Positions 44,281 to 54,097 are shown, counted from the stretch's first letter. The stretch: 64,000 bases of DNA from Hyphomicrobiales bacterium (GCA_900468535.1 UBTY01000016.1:186001-250000), one strand, 5' to 3'. Made by a program: numbers and translations. Notes: a model not told the origin generated them from the letters alone.

Positions 44281-45117
44281 TTGTCGCTCACAGTCATCCT
44301 GCTGGTTCTTCTAGGCGCGCTGCTGCACGCAATCTGGAACGCGCTCATCAAGGCGGGCACGGACAAGTCGCTTGACGCCAGCCTCATCTCGGCAGGTGGT
44401 GCGGTTACGGCCCTGCCTTTCCTGTTTTTCCTGCCGCTGCCCGATGCCTCGGCCTGGCCCTACATCGGTGCTTCGGCGATCCTTCAGTTCCTCTATTTCC
44501 AGCTTGTCGCCGGCGCCTATCGCGCAGGTGACATCGGCCTGGTCTATCCGATCATGAGAGGGTGCGCGCCGCTGCTGGTCGCCGCGACAAGCGGTTTCAT
44601 CCTGAACGAGAGCCTGTCGCCTGGAGCGATGCTTGGCACCGCGACGATCTGCGCAGGCATTCTGACTTTGGCGCTCGAGGCGCGACGCGGCAGCGGCCAT
44701 GCGATCCGCCTGGCGCTCGCCAACGCTTGCGTCATCGCGACCTATACCTATGTCGACGGCATCGGCGCGCGGGTATCCGGCAACGCGGTATCCTATACAC
44801 TGTGGATGTCGCTGCTGCCGCCGATCCTGCTGCTGACCTGGGCCGTCTCGAAGCGAGGAGCGGTGGCGGTTGCCGTGCATGTCCGCTACAATTGGTGGCG
44901 CGGATTGATCGGCGGCGGCGGATCGATTGCCTCCTACGGCCTCGCGCTCTGGGCAATGACAAAAGCGCCGGTCGCAACCGTCGCTGCGCTGCGCGAGACG
45001 TCGATCCTGTTTGCGCTGCTGATTTCCGTGATCGTGCTCAAGGAAAAGGCCAGTCCGTGGCGCTATCTCGCCGGCGCGATCATCGCGCTTGGCGGCCTGA
45101 TCCTCAAGCTCGCCTAA
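44281..45117 (+). CDS. EamA/DMT family transporter
   Basis: 278 residues from TTG 44281, ten predicted helices in two repeats. N-terminal LLGALLHAIWNALIKAGTDK and C-terminal GLALWAMTKAPVATVAALRETSILFALLISVIVLKEK are typical of the EamA group that exports amino acids or small metabolites. Substrate unknown. TTG is used because it is the first start that gives a complete first helix. It ends one base before the convergent enoyl-CoA hydratase gene. Confidence 0.85.
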   Translation: MSLTVILLVLLGALLHAIWNALIKAGTDKSLDASLISAGGAVTALPFLFFLPLPDASAWPYIGASAILQFLYFQLVAGAYRAGDIGLVYPIMRGCAPLLVAATSGFILNESLSPGAMLGTATICAGILTLALEARRGSGHAIRLALANACVIATYTYVDGIGARVSGNAVSYTLWMSLLPPILLLTWAVSKRGAVAVAVHVRYNWWRGLIGGGGSIASYGLALWAMTKAPVATVAALRETSILFALLISVIVLKEKASPWRYLAGAIIALGGLILKLA

Positions 45118-45118
45118 G

Positions 45119-45952
45119 CTATTCGCCAGTCCACTGCGGCGTGCGCTTGGAGAGGAAAGCCCCGATCCCTTCCTCGGCATCGGCCGTCATCATGTTGTCG
45201 ACCATTACCTGCGCCGCATAGCTGTAGGCTTCCTCGACCGGCATTTCGAGCTGGCGATAGAACGCTTCCTTGCCGAACTTCAGCGTCAGCGGCGATTTGC
45301 TCGCAATCACGGATGCATATTTGGTAACGACCTGTGTCAGGTACTGTTTCGGCACGATGCGGTTCACGAGGCCGAAATCCTTGGCCGTTGAGGCGTCGAT
45401 CGTCTCGCCCGTCAGCAGCATCTCCATCGCCTGCTTGCGATGGGCAGCCCGCGTCACAGCCACCATCGGCGTCGAGCAGAACAGGCCGATATTGACGCCC
45501 GGCGTGCAAAAGGTTGCCGTATCGGTGCAGATTGCAAGATCGCAGGAAGCGACAAGCTGGCAGCCGGCAGCGGTCGCAAGACCATCGATCTCAGCAATGA
45601 CAGGCTTCGGGAGGCGGGTGATTTCGAGCATGAGGTCGGCAGCCAGCGCGAAGGTCTCCTCGAAGAATGCCTCGCCGCCATCTTCGTCGGCGCGATGCGC
45701 CGTCAATTCCTTGAGGTCGTGGCCGGCGGAAAAGACATTGCCCGTGGAGGCGATGATGACCACGCGGACGGCAGCGTCTTCGGCAGCGCTCTGCAGCTCG
45801 CCGATCAGCGTTTCCATGACCGCAATGGAAAGCGCGTTGGCAGGCGGATTGCTGAGCGTCAGCCGCAGGACGCCGTCGCTCAACTGCGGAATGACAAGCG
45901 CACCCTCGCCCGCTTTGCTCGGGTCTTTCCGAAAGGATACGACTTCGGCCAT
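45119..45952 (-). CDS. enoyl-CoA hydratase/isomerase family protein
   Basis: 277-residue crotonase-fold protein. The CoA/oxyanion segment reads VFSAGHDLKELTAHRADEDGG and PVIAEIDGLATAAGCQLVASCDLAI; the C-terminal VDNMMTADAEEGIGAFLSKRTPQWTG is typical of enoyl-CoA hydratases. The second oxyanion glycine (GLATAAG) is kept, but usual Glu pair positions cannot be set by eye, so the exact acyl-CoA reaction is open. It is divergent from the thioesterase gene 73 bases away, and both likely act on acyl-CoA. Confidence 0.88.
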   Translation of the reverse strand: MAEVVSFRKDPSKAGEGALVIPQLSDGVLRLTLSNPPANALSIAVMETLIGELQSAAEDAAVRVVIIASTGNVFSAGHDLKELTAHRADEDGGEAFFEETFALAADLMLEITRLPKPVIAEIDGLATAAGCQLVASCDLAICTDTATFCTPGVNIGLFCSTPMVAVTRAAHRKQAMEMLLTGETIDASTAKDFGLVNRIVPKQYLTQVVTKYASVIASKSPLTLKFGKEAFYRQLEMPVEEAYSYAAQVMVDNMMTADAEEGIGAFLSKRTPQWTGE

Positions 45953-46025
45953 GGTCTAACTCCCTGCATTGCCATTTCGTGCTAATTGTTCTGCCACAGG
46001 CGACAAGCAATTTCGAGGCAAACTC

Positions 46026-46457
46026 ATGCAGCCGGTCATGACGATCGACGAGCTCCACCGTTTTCTGGACACGGACTTCCCCCAGATCCACACGGACGGT
46101 CGGGTCTTCACCGTCACCGAAATCCACCCCGGCAGCGTCTCGATGCGTCTCGACCCAAACGAGAGGCACTTACGCCCCGGTGGCACCGTATCAGGCCCCG
46201 CGCTTTTCACCCTGGCGGATGTCACGGCCTATGCGGCGGTGCTCGCGCATATCGGGCCTGTCGCGCTTGCGGTTACCACCAGTCTCAATATCAATTTCCT
46301 GCGGCTACCGAAGCTCCGGCCAACGACCTGCACCTGCAGAATTCTCAAGCTCGGCAAGCGCCTCGCGGTCATCGAGGCGTCGATTTTCCAGGAGAATGAG
46401 GACGAGCTGATCGCCCACGCAACGGCGACTTACTCAATTCCGCCACGCGAAATATGA
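46026..46457 (+). CDS. PaaI-type thioesterase (hotdog fold)
   Basis: 143 residues from ATG 46026 with GAGG eight bases upstream (a second ATG lies four codons on). The hotdog core and active-site segment LRPGGTVSGPALFTLADVTAYAAVLA and TTSLNINFLRLPKLRPT match the PaaI/YigI-like acyl-CoA thioesterases. Substrate unknown. Divergent from enoyl-CoA hydratase, so probably linked to acyl-CoA turnover. Confidence 0.85.
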   Translation: MQPVMTIDELHRFLDTDFPQIHTDGRVFTVTEIHPGSVSMRLDPNERHLRPGGTVSGPALFTLADVTAYAAVLAHIGPVALAVTTSLNINFLRLPKLRPTTCTCRILKLGKRLAVIEASIFQENEDELIAHATATYSIPPREI

Positions 46458-46571
46458 GGTATTAAAATACCACATATCTAAGCGGTTGATTTTGCTTACA
46501 TGTTTTTATGAGCTAGCAACCCAACATCGTTGACCAAGCACGTCTTTGCCTTTATACACACCGCCAGAAAT

Positions 46572-46597
46572 GCAGCCTTCCGGGGCTGCTTTCTTTT
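46572..46597 (+). terminator. terminator-like hairpin in the rplM leader
   Basis: GCAGCC (46572-46577) pairs with GGCTGC (46584-46589) around TTCCGG, followed by TTTCTTTTT. It ends about 85 bases before the rplM start. It may be the terminator of the thioesterase gene or an attenuator in the ribosomal protein leader. Confidence 0.6.
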
Positions 46598-46681
46598 TGG
46601 TGCGTCTCCGGACGTCCAAACCAAGCAACAAGAAACGCCCTTCGCCTTCGGGCACAAGGGATCCAAAAGAGAGTAACTACT

Positions 46682-47146
46682 ATGGCAACTTTCTCCCAGA
46701 AGCCTGCAGAGGTGGAGAAGAAGTGGGTCATCATCGACGCCGAAGGGCTGGTCGTTGGTCGTCTCGCTTCCGTCATCGCTATGCGTCTGCGCGGCAAGCA
46801 CAAGGCAACCTTCACGCCCCACGTTGACGACGGCGACAACGTCATCGTCATCAATGCCGACAAGGTCGTATTCACCGGCAAGAAGTACTCCGACAAGGTT
46901 TACTACTGGCACACGGGTTACGCTGGCGGCATCAAGGAGCGTACCGCTCGCCAGATCATCGAAGGCCGCTTCCCGGAGCGCGTTCTCGAGAAGGCCGTTG
47001 AGCGCATGGTTCCTCGTGGCCCGCTCGGCCGTCGTCAGATGAAGAACCTCCGCGTTTACGCTGGTTCCAACCATCCCCACGAAGCACAGCAGCCGACCGT
47101 CCTCGACGTCTCCAAGCTGAACAAGAAGAACGTAAGGAGCGCCTAA
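46682..47146 (+). CDS. rplM: 50S ribosomal protein L13
   Basis: 154 residues, standard length. Typical parts are [50 protein letters not shown] and [26 protein letters not shown]. First gene of the rplM-rpsI pair; rpsI begins two bases after the stop, so they are cotranscribed. Confidence 0.98.
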   Translation: MATFSQKPAEVEKKWVIIDAEGLVVGRLASVIAMRLRGKHKATFTPHVDDGDNVIVINADKVVFTGKKYSDKVYYWHTGYAGGIKERTARQIIEGRFPERVLEKAVERMVPRGPLGRRQMKNLRVYAGSNHPHEAQQPTVLDVSKLNKKNVRSA

Positions 47147-47148
47147 GA

Positions 47149-47616
47149 ATGGCTGACCTCTCCTCCCTGAAGGATCTCGGCACGTCCGCTGAAGCTGCTG
47201 CTCCGGCTCACGTCCGCAAGGTCGACTCGCTTGGCCGTTCCTACGCGACCGGCAAGCGTAAGGACGCTGTAGCCCGCGTTTGGGTCAAGGCCGGCTCCGG
47301 CAAGATCATCGTCAACGGCAAGGACTTCACGGCATACTTCGCCCGTCCGGTTCTGCAGATGATCCTGCGTCAGCCGATCGTCGCTGCTGCCCGTGACGGC
47401 CAGTTCGACATCATCGCAACGGTTGCAGGCGGCGGTCTCTCCGGCCAGGCCGGTGCAGTTCGTCACGGTCTGTCCAAGGCTCTCACCTACTTCGAGCCGG
47501 GCCTGCGCTCGGTCCTGAAGAAGGGTGGCTTCCTGACCCGCGACAGCCGCGTTGTTGAACGTAAGAAGTACGGTAAGGCCAAGGCTCGCCGTTCGTTCCA
47601 GTTCTCCAAGCGCTAA
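47149..47616 (+). CDS. rpsI: 30S ribosomal protein S9
   Basis: 155 residues with the S9 core ([49 protein letters not shown]) and the C-terminal extended tail ending in SFQFSKR that reaches the decoding site. The first about 25 residues are an alphaproteobacterial extension. Transcription ends at the strong hairpin that follows. Confidence 0.98.
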   Translation: MADLSSLKDLGTSAEAAAPAHVRKVDSLGRSYATGKRKDAVARVWVKAGSGKIIVNGKDFTAYFARPVLQMILRQPIVAAARDGQFDIIATVAGGGLSGQAGAVRHGLSKALTYFEPGLRSVLKKGGFLTRDSRVVERKKYGKAKARRSFQFSKR

Positions 47617-47639
47617 TCGCTTCGAACTATCGAAATGCG

Positions 47640-47666
47640 AAGGCCGGGCTCTGCCCGGCCTTTTTT
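47640..47666 (+). terminator. Rho-independent terminator of rplM-rpsI
   Basis: AAGGCCGGGC / GCCCGGCCTT, ten pairs with a three-base loop, then TTTT. The T-run touches the stop of the convergent VOC gene. Confidence 0.92.
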
Positions 47667-48042
47667 ATTCCGGCTTACGGAAGAAAGCTTCGAGCCTATA
47701 ACCGTCGGGATCGATCACGAAGGCCGCGTAGTAGAACTGGCTGTATTCTGGGCGGATGCCGGGCGGGCCATTGTCTTCGCCGCCATTGGCAAGACCCGCG
47801 GCATAGAAGGAATTGACCGCTTCCTCGCTTGTCGCCGTAAAGCAGAAATGCAATCCCGATCCACGGTCCGCCGGGACCGGATGTTCGGCCTCCATGACCC
47901 AGAAGGCCGGCTTTTCGGCACCGTATCCGACGGTGTTGCCAAAACTGGACAGCCGCTCATAACCGAGCGCTCCGAGTGCCGCGTCGTAGAACGCTCCCGA
48001 TCTTTCAATGTTCTTTACGCCGATCGATATGTGATCGAACAT
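47665..48042 (-). CDS. VOC (glyoxalase/bleomycin-resistance) family protein
   Basis: 125 residues, single-domain vicinal-oxygen-chelate fold: MFDHISIGVKNIERSGAFYDAALGALGYERL opens the first beta-alpha module, and GLHFCFTA / FYYAAFVIDPDGYRLEAFF the second. Such proteins are metal-dependent lyases or dioxygenases or binding proteins. Substrate not known. It ends against the rpsI terminator. Confidence 0.85.
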   Translation of the reverse strand: MFDHISIGVKNIERSGAFYDAALGALGYERLSSFGNTVGYGAEKPAFWVMEAEHPVPADRGSGLHFCFTATSEEAVNSFYAAGLANGGEDNGPPGIRPEYSQFYYAAFVIDPDGYRLEAFFRKPE

Positions 48043-48166
48043 GGGTATCAGCTCCTTCGCTCATCGCTGGCTGCAGGTTCTCCGACACCGGGAGCGAAGT
48101 CAACGACGCGCTTCGATCCCGAACCAACATCGGCAGCTTCAGAGCCTGCCATCGGCGGCCACACCG

Positions 48167-49852
48167 CTAGGCCGCCGGCCCCAGAGCCCCGAGAAGTGTC
48201 GCAAGTGCATCCTCGCTCTGGTAGGGAAACACCAATCGCAGCAGTTCCGGGCCAAGTCTCGGCTGAAGCCGACGCGCTTCGACCTCGCAGTGCGCGCGCC
48301 GTACCTCGTCTCCGCGCAGGGCATGGGCAGCCGCAAGCAAGATGAGTGTTCGCCACGACTTCGCCGGTACATTCTCAAATTCCTCCGCGGCATCATCGCC
48401 ACGGCCTTGCTGAAGCCGAATGATGCCGCTGATCGCCCAGAACCACACCGGCGGATGCGTCGATCGTCGAAAGCATTCCTCGATTTCGGCAGCGGCGGCT
48501 TCCAGATCACCGACATAGTGGAGCAATTCGGCGAAATCGGCGCGGATCTCGATATCGCTTGGCGCGAGGTCGCGCGCCTTGCGGTAGTGGGATTTCGCGC
48601 CCTCATAGTTTCGCATCATCAACTGAACCAGCGCCGCAGAGTACTGCGCAAAGGCGTCGTTGTTGTCGAGGCGCAATGCGATGCGCGAGACGTCCCCGGC
48701 GCGTTGCAGACGCTCAGGCGTGCCCTCCATGCTGAAGGTGTGCGTCAGTGCAATGGCGTGCATGGTGTGAGCTTCGATAAGACCAGGGTCGAGCTGCGCG
48801 GCTCTCTCGAAAAAGCGCTCGGCCTCCCACAGCAGATGTTTGGCATCGAGCATCCTGCCGTAAAGAAAGTTCTCGTAGGCGGACCAGGAGGATTCGGGTT
48901 TAGTGGCGACGGCCTTGGATGACACTTGGAGGACCTTGTCCACCACAAGCGACACGATCTCCGCTGCGACGGATTCGATTGCATCCATTTGACAATCCGC
49001 CGGAAGATCGAAAGCCCGAGACCACAAGATCGATGTGCCCGTCGTGGACGCGAACCTAACGCTCAGCCGGAACGGGCCTGTTCCATGAACGACGATGCTC
49101 ACTGTGTAATCGTGAGCGCGGATGCTCATTTCCGAAGCCGAGGTCGGAGCGACGTCGATCCAGCGGCGTTCGGAGAGAAACTGCTCGATGCTCGAGCTTG
49201 CTAACCCTGCAATACCCTGCCCGCCGGCAAGGGATGAGGAGCTGGATGCAACTCGCACGAGGACTTTTTCCGCGCTCCGCGACGACGTCGTTTCGTCAGC
49301 CAGCGAGTGTGCAGCGGGGATCGGGCCAGTCCGGCGCGGTTGCCAGTGCCAGACGCGGACTGGTCGCTCGATGTTCTTCAGGCGTTTTTCGCCGCCCGCG
49401 ACGAACTCGGCCCCAAGTCGCGTCGCGATCTGGTGATAGACCCCATCGGTCACGCATATGCCACCCGGCAACGCGTTTGCTTCAATACGAGAGGCAACGT
49501 TGACCCCATCCCCGAACAAGTCGGAGCCGTCCACCAGAACGTCCGCAAGGTTGATGCCAATCCTGATCGCCGGGCGCGCGCCCTCACCTGTTCCGTCCGC
49601 CAACTCGCCCTGGATCGCCATCGCGCATTCGACTGCGCCAGTCACCGAGTCGAATACGGACAGCGTTCCGTCGCCGATCAACTTGAAGACCCGGCCGCCG
49701 TTGCGCTCGATGTTCGGCTCCGCAACATCGCTGTGTATCGCCTTGACCAGCGCAAGCGTCGTCTCTTCGTCTCTTTCCATGAGGCGGGAATAGCCGACAA
49801 CGTCCGTCGCCATGATCGCTGCCAGCCGTCGCTTGAGAGGCACGCTCGGCAT
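48167..49852 (-). CDS. class III adenylate/guanylate cyclase with TPR-like C-terminus
   Basis: 561 residues from the ATG at 49852 (MPSVPLKRRLAAIMATD), the usual start of rhizobial cyclases. The cyclase domain (about 1-175) shows metal Asp in ATDVVGYSRLMERDEE, GGRVFKLIGDGTLSVF with the second Asp, and GDGVNVASRIEANALPGGICVTDGVY. A middle segment of about 120 residues follows, then TPR-like helices (SYRKARDLAPSDIEIRADFAELLHYVGDLEAAAAEIEECF-type). No transmembrane helix. It should make cAMP or cGMP in response to protein partners bound by the repeats. Downstream gene is none; upstream the agmatinase gene is divergent. Confidence 0.85.
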   Translation of the reverse strand: MPSVPLKRRLAAIMATDVVGYSRLMERDEETTLALVKAIHSDVAEPNIERNGGRVFKLIGDGTLSVFDSVTGAVECAMAIQGELADGTGEGARPAIRIGINLADVLVDGSDLFGDGVNVASRIEANALPGGICVTDGVYHQIATRLGAEFVAGGEKRLKNIERPVRVWHWQPRRTGPIPAAHSLADETTSSRSAEKVLVRVASSSSSLAGGQGIAGLASSSIEQFLSERRWIDVAPTSASEMSIRAHDYTVSIVVHGTGPFRLSVRFASTTGTSILWSRAFDLPADCQMDAIESVAAEIVSLVVDKVLQVSSKAVATKPESSWSAYENFLYGRMLDAKHLLWEAERFFERAAQLDPGLIEAHTMHAIALTHTFSMEGTPERLQRAGDVSRIALRLDNNDAFAQYSAALVQLMMRNYEGAKSHYRKARDLAPSDIEIRADFAELLHYVGDLEAAAAEIEECFRRSTHPPVWFWAISGIIRLQQGRGDDAAEEFENVPAKSWRTLILLAAAHALRGDEVRRAHCEVEARRLQPRLGPELLRLVFPYQSEDALATLLGALGPAA

Positions 49853-50029
49853 AAGCCCTCCGAGAACCGTTTCACTCAGCATCAACAACGACGGGTAGAG
49901 TAGCACAGAACGATCGGTGGGATCATCGTCTCCGCGATCCTGCGTGTGCCTTGCATTCTATCGTCCTGTCGCTTACCCCTTCTGCCGGCAGGCATATGCC
50001 TGCGTTAGATCGAAGTCAGGATTACCCTC

Positions 50030-50989
50030 GTGGCAAAGAAGACCATAGATCACGCCTTCACGGCAACCAGCCTCACCTCTTCAGCCAGCGACCCGACCTT
50101 TGCCGGCGCGCTGTCATTCATGCGTCGCCGCTTCACCAAGGATCTCACCGGGGCGGACGCCGTTGTCTGGGGCATTCCCTTTGATGCTGCGACCTCAAAT
50201 CGCCCCGGCACGCGGTTCGGTCCACAGGCGATCCGCCGCGCTTCCGCGATTTTCGACAACGACCCGCAATACCCCTTCAATCGCGACCTGTTCGCCGAGA
50301 TGGCGGTCATCGACTATGGCGACTGCCTGCTCGATTACGGCAATCACCACGAGACGCCCAAGGCGATCGAGCAGCAGGCACGGACGATCGTCGACAGCGG
50401 CGCCTTCATGCTGACCCTTGGCGGCGATCATTTCGTCACCTGGCCGATCCTCAAGGCGCATGCCGCCAAGCATGGACCGCTGGCGCTCGTCCAGTTCGAC
50501 GCCCACCAGGACACCTGGTTCGACGACAACAAGCGTATCGACCACGGTTCCTTCGTGGCGCGGGCAGCGCGAGACGGCATCATCGATCCGGATCGGTCGA
50601 TCCAGATCGGCATCCGGACGCATGCGCCCGAGGATTTCGGCATTCACATTCTCTATGGCCATCAGCTCGAGGATATGAGCGCCGGCGATATCGCCTCGAC
50701 GATCATCTCGCACACCCGCGGGGCGCCGTCCTACCTGACCTTCGACATCGATTGCCTCGACCCTGCCTTTGCGCCCGGCACCGGTACGCCCGTATCGGGC
50801 GGCCCCTCCAGCGCCAAGATTCTCTCAGTGCTGCAGCGCCTGCACCAGCTGGACATCAGGGGCGCCGACGTCGTGGAGGTGTCACCGCCCTATGACCATG
50901 CCGATATTACCGCCATTGCGGGGGCGACGGTCGCGATGTATATGCTTGGCCTGCATGCCGAACGCCGCGCAAGCGCGTCACACGGCTGA
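50030..50989 (+). CDS. speB: agmatinase (ureohydrolase)
   Basis: 319 residues starting at GTG. The binuclear manganese ligands are present: GGDHFVTWPI, QFDAHQDTW and DIDCLDPAFAPGTGTP. Converts agmatine to putrescine and urea; some homologues act on other guanidines, so the assignment is to the family with agmatine the likely substrate. It is followed, after 63 bases, by argC in the same direction, as in other Rhizobiaceae, placing it near arginine and polyamine metabolism. Confidence 0.9.
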   Translation: MAKKTIDHAFTATSLTSSASDPTFAGALSFMRRRFTKDLTGADAVVWGIPFDAATSNRPGTRFGPQAIRRASAIFDNDPQYPFNRDLFAEMAVIDYGDCLLDYGNHHETPKAIEQQARTIVDSGAFMLTLGGDHFVTWPILKAHAAKHGPLALVQFDAHQDTWFDDNKRIDHGSFVARAARDGIIDPDRSIQIGIRTHAPEDFGIHILYGHQLEDMSAGDIASTIISHTRGAPSYLTFDIDCLDPAFAPGTGTPVSGGPSSAKILSVLQRLHQLDIRGADVVEVSPPYDHADITAIAGATVAMYMLGLHAERRASASHG

Positions 50990-51052
50990 CTCATCTCTCT
51001 TACAAAATGATTCCGGACTTCTTTCTAACCTATTGAAAGTGTGAGCAAGACA

Positions 51053-51985
51053 ATGGCACCGAAGATCTTCATCGATGGCGAACACGGCACGACGGGCTTG
51101 CAGATCCGCACGCGCATGGCCGGCCGTCGCGATGTCGAGCTGTTGTCGATCCCGGAAGCCGAGCGTCGCAACGCGGCGATGCGCGAGGATATGCTCAATA
51201 ACGCCGACATCGCGATCCTCTGCCTGCCCGACGATGCTTCGAAGGAGGCCGTGCAGATGGTCTCCGGCAATAACAACGTGCGCGTCATCGACACCTCCAC
51301 TGCCTTCCGCGTCAACCCGACCTGGGCTTACGGTTTCGCGGAGATGGACAAGGAACAGGCCGAGAAGATCAAGGCTTCTCGCTTCGTCGCCAATCCCGGC
51401 TGCTACCCCACCGGTGCCATCGGCCTCATTCGGCCGTTGCGTGCTGCCGGCATCCTGCCCGACGGCTATCCGGTCACCGTCAATGCGGTTTCGGGCTACA
51501 CCGGCGGCGGCAAGCAGATGATCGCGCAGATCGAAGACCAGAGCCGCGACGATGCGATTACCGCGCCACACTTCCTCTACGGCCTGACGCTGAACCACAA
51601 GCACGTTCCGGAGATGAAGATTCATGGGCTGCTCGATCGCGCGCCGATCTTCTCGCCGTCGGTCGGGAAGTTCGCGCAGGGCATGATCGTTCAGGTGCCG
51701 CTGCATCTCGATGATCTCGCCGAAGGCACGACGCTCGAAAGCATCCATTCCGCCCTCGTCGCTCACTACGCCGGCCAGGATATCGTAACTGTCGTGCCGC
51801 TGGAGCAGAGCAGCAAGCTGCCGCGTATCGATGCTGTCGAACTCGCCGGCAAAGACACGATGAAGCTCTTCGTTTTCGGCACGCCAGGCGCCTCGCAGGT
51901 CAATCTCGTGGCGCTGCTCGACAACCTCGGCAAGGGCGCTTCGGGCGCGGCCGTCCAGAACATGGATCTGATGCTCGCCTCCTGA
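51053..51985 (+). CDS. argC: N-acetyl-gamma-glutamyl-phosphate reductase (type 2)
   Basis: 310 residues from ATG 51053 ([15 protein letters not shown]); an in-frame GTG at 51041 is possible. Catalytic Cys is in [15 protein letters not shown]-binding [14 protein letters not shown] near the start. The short type-2 ArgC form common in alphaproteobacteria. Third reductive step of arginine synthesis. Confidence 0.95.
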   Translation: MAPKIFIDGEHGTTGLQIRTRMAGRRDVELLSIPEAERRNAAMREDMLNNADIAILCLPDDASKEAVQMVSGNNNVRVIDTSTAFRVNPTWAYGFAEMDKEQAEKIKASRFVANPGCYPTGAIGLIRPLRAAGILPDGYPVTVNAVSGYTGGGKQMIAQIEDQSRDDAITAPHFLYGLTLNHKHVPEMKIHGLLDRAPIFSPSVGKFAQGMIVQVPLHLDDLAEGTTLESIHSALVAHYAGQDIVTVVPLEQSSKLPRIDAVELAGKDTMKLFVFGTPGASQVNLVALLDNLGKGASGAAVQNMDLMLAS

Positions 51986-52000
51986 TCCGGGAGCCTGTCG

Positions 52001-52792
52001 ATGTCGCTTGATGCGCTGCTGGCAGACACGGGCGCGTGGTTTACCACGGCCCTGCCGGATCATGGCGTGCTATCGCTTATCGTCATCGCCTTCATTGCGG
52101 GGCTGGCACGGGGCTTTTCCGGATTCGGTGCGGCTTTGATCTTCATTCCGCTCGGCGGTGCGATCATCGGCCCAAAGCTGATATCGCCCGCCCTGCTTGT
52201 CATCGACGGCCTGGCAACGCTCGGAATGATCCCGCCGGCCTGGCGCAGCGCCAACCGGCGCGAAGTCTTCACGATGGCCGCAGGCGCCATCCTCGGCGTT
52301 CCCGCCGGTACCGCGGCGCTGGCGTTGATGGATCCGCTTACGCTGCGCTGGGCGATCACGGCCGTTGCGATCTGCCTGCTCGCATTGCTTGTCTCCGGCT
52401 GGCGCTATCATGGCGAACCGCGGGCGCCGCTGACCTCCCTGACCGGCCTCATCGCCGGGCTTTTCAGCGGTGCAGCGCAACTCGGCGGGCCGCCTGTCGT
52501 CGCCTACTGGCTCGGTGGAAAGAGCGATTTTGCCCGGGTGCGCGCGAATGTCGTCCTCTACTTCGCGGTTTCGACCTGCTTCAGCGTCGCAAGCTACTAT
52601 TTCGGTGGCCTGTTCGTGCCGGCGGTTTTCGCTCTCACGGTTGTCATCCTGCCAATCTATGCGGCCGGTCTCTATGGTGGCTCCCTGTTGTTTGGCCTCG
52701 CCAAGGAAAGCACCTTCCGGCTGATCTGCTATCTCTTGATCGGCGCATCGGCCGTCATGGGGATGCCCGCTCTCGACGGCATTCTCCGCTAG
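52001..52792 (+). CDS. sulfite exporter TauE/SafE family protein
   Basis: 263 residues, about eight membrane helices. Family features are the repeated motif GLARGFSGFGAALIFIPLGGAIIGPK near the start and GLIAGLFSGAAQLGGPPVVAYWL in the second half. Members export sulfonates, sulfite or related anions. It starts 15 bases after argC but there is no functional link I can see. ATG 52001 follows GGAGCC weakly. Confidence 0.85.
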   Translation: MSLDALLADTGAWFTTALPDHGVLSLIVIAFIAGLARGFSGFGAALIFIPLGGAIIGPKLISPALLVIDGLATLGMIPPAWRSANRREVFTMAAGAILGVPAGTAALALMDPLTLRWAITAVAICLLALLVSGWRYHGEPRAPLTSLTGLIAGLFSGAAQLGGPPVVAYWLGGKSDFARVRANVVLYFAVSTCFSVASYYFGGLFVPAVFALTVVILPIYAAGLYGGSLLFGLAKESTFRLICYLLIGASAVMGMPALDGILR

Positions 52793-52903
52793 CACCGCCC
52801 GACACGCCCTCCCCAAAACGGCTGACCGGCGCGCGTGATCGCGTTCGTTGATCATGCACGCGCCTGCGAATACAGTCTGGCCACGAGTGAGCGGGAGATC
52901 CTC

Positions 52904-53677
52904 ATGGGCAGCGTCATCCTCTTCGGCATTGCATTCATCGGCGGCACGGTCGTCGTTACGCTGGCTTTCTATTTCCTGATGCGCTTCATCATGGGGACCG
53001 ACCCGACCGGAAAGGACCGGGAGCTGGCCGGCGCAGTGGTCATGCGCATATCCTCCCTCCACGCGCTCATCCTGGCGCTGGTCTTCGCGCAAGAGATGAT
53101 CGAATACCAGCAACTGAAATTCGAGAGCGTGACCGAGGCGAACGCCGTCGCCAACGTCTATTTCGACGCGGAACGCTACGGCGCCAATGAAAAGCCGCCG
53201 ATCCAGCAGGCCCTGTTCGAATATGTCCAGATCGTCGTTGATGAGGAATGGCGCAGCCTGGGCACCACGGGGCAGCTTTCAGCCACCGCATGGGCCAAGT
53301 GGGATAATGTCTATCAGCGAGTGCTGGATCTGACCCCAACCAATGTTCGGCAGCAGAGCATCCGCGATCACATGCTCACCAATGTGCACGCCATCTCCGA
53401 CTCCCGAGACAAGCGCGAAAACAGCGGCACGGACTCCGTCAGCAAGATCTTCTGGTTCGCCGCGATCTCCGGCGTCATCTTCATGGCGCTCGGCTACTAT
53501 CCTTACCCGCCCGACGCACGAAATCTGCTGCTGCTGTCCGTTCTCGGTGCCTTCACCGGCATCATACTCTTCTTCATCTACGCGTTCTCGGACCCCTACA
53601 ATCCGCCGGCCACGCTGAAGCCGACGGCGTTCGAGCGGCTGCTGGAGGAACTGGCAAGCCCGCCGCCGTCGGGATAG
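52904..53677 (+). CDS. DUF4239-type membrane protein
   Basis: 257 residues from ATG 52904 (MGSVILFGIAF) with GGGAG upstream; a longer frame begins at 52835. Helices at about 3-25, 50-70 and two more near 190-235, with a large soluble middle. GRELAGAVVMRISSLHALILALVFAQ and FAAISGVIFMALGYYPYPP place it in the DUF4239/bestrophin-like group, whose members may be ion channels. Function unknown. Confidence 0.7.
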   Translation: MGSVILFGIAFIGGTVVVTLAFYFLMRFIMGTDPTGKDRELAGAVVMRISSLHALILALVFAQEMIEYQQLKFESVTEANAVANVYFDAERYGANEKPPIQQALFEYVQIVVDEEWRSLGTTGQLSATAWAKWDNVYQRVLDLTPTNVRQQSIRDHMLTNVHAISDSRDKRENSGTDSVSKIFWFAAISGVIFMALGYYPYPPDARNLLLLSVLGAFTGIILFFIYAFSDPYNPPATLKPTAFERLLEELASPPPSG

Positions 53678-53689
53678 CTCGTTCCTCGG

Positions 53690-54097
53690 TCAGCGAGCTG
53701 CCAGAAGCGTCCGGGTGCGGAGCGCGAGTGTTTCGCCCGGGCCATGGACTGCGGCGAACAGCAGACCGGCAAAGAAGGTGAAGTGATCGATGAAGAAGCC
53801 GAATTCGGCCTGGTTTCCCGTCCACCGCCCCGGCCCATGGAATGAGAAGGCCAGGAAGAGAACGTATAGGCCGGCAAGCAGCGCTGCTTCGGAGAAGAAT
53901 GCGCCGGTCAGCAGGGCGAAAGCGAGTGCGAGTTCGAAGAATGCCGCAACCCACGCGAGGAACAACGGCATCGGAAAACCGGCAGCCGCGATGAAATCTG
54001 CCGTCGACTGCATGTCCAGGAATTTCAGCGTCGATGCCATGATGAACACCGCCGCGAAGATGAGCCGCGCGACGAGAATAGCAATTGTCTTACCCAT
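53690..54097 (-). CDS. DoxX family protein
   Basis: 135 residues from ATG 54097 (MGKTIAILVARLIFAAVFI) with GGGAG upstream. Four helices; FIMASTLKFLDMQSTADFIAAAGFP and WVAAFFELALAFALLTG are DoxX signatures. Such proteins are small membrane components of unclear, possibly redox-related, function. Convergent with the DUF4239 gene. Confidence 0.85.
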   Translation of the reverse strand: MGKTIAILVARLIFAAVFIMASTLKFLDMQSTADFIAAAGFPMPLFLAWVAAFFELALAFALLTGAFFSEAALLAGLYVLFLAFSFHGPGRWTGNQAEFGFFIDHFTFFAGLLFAAVHGPGETLALRTRTLLAAR

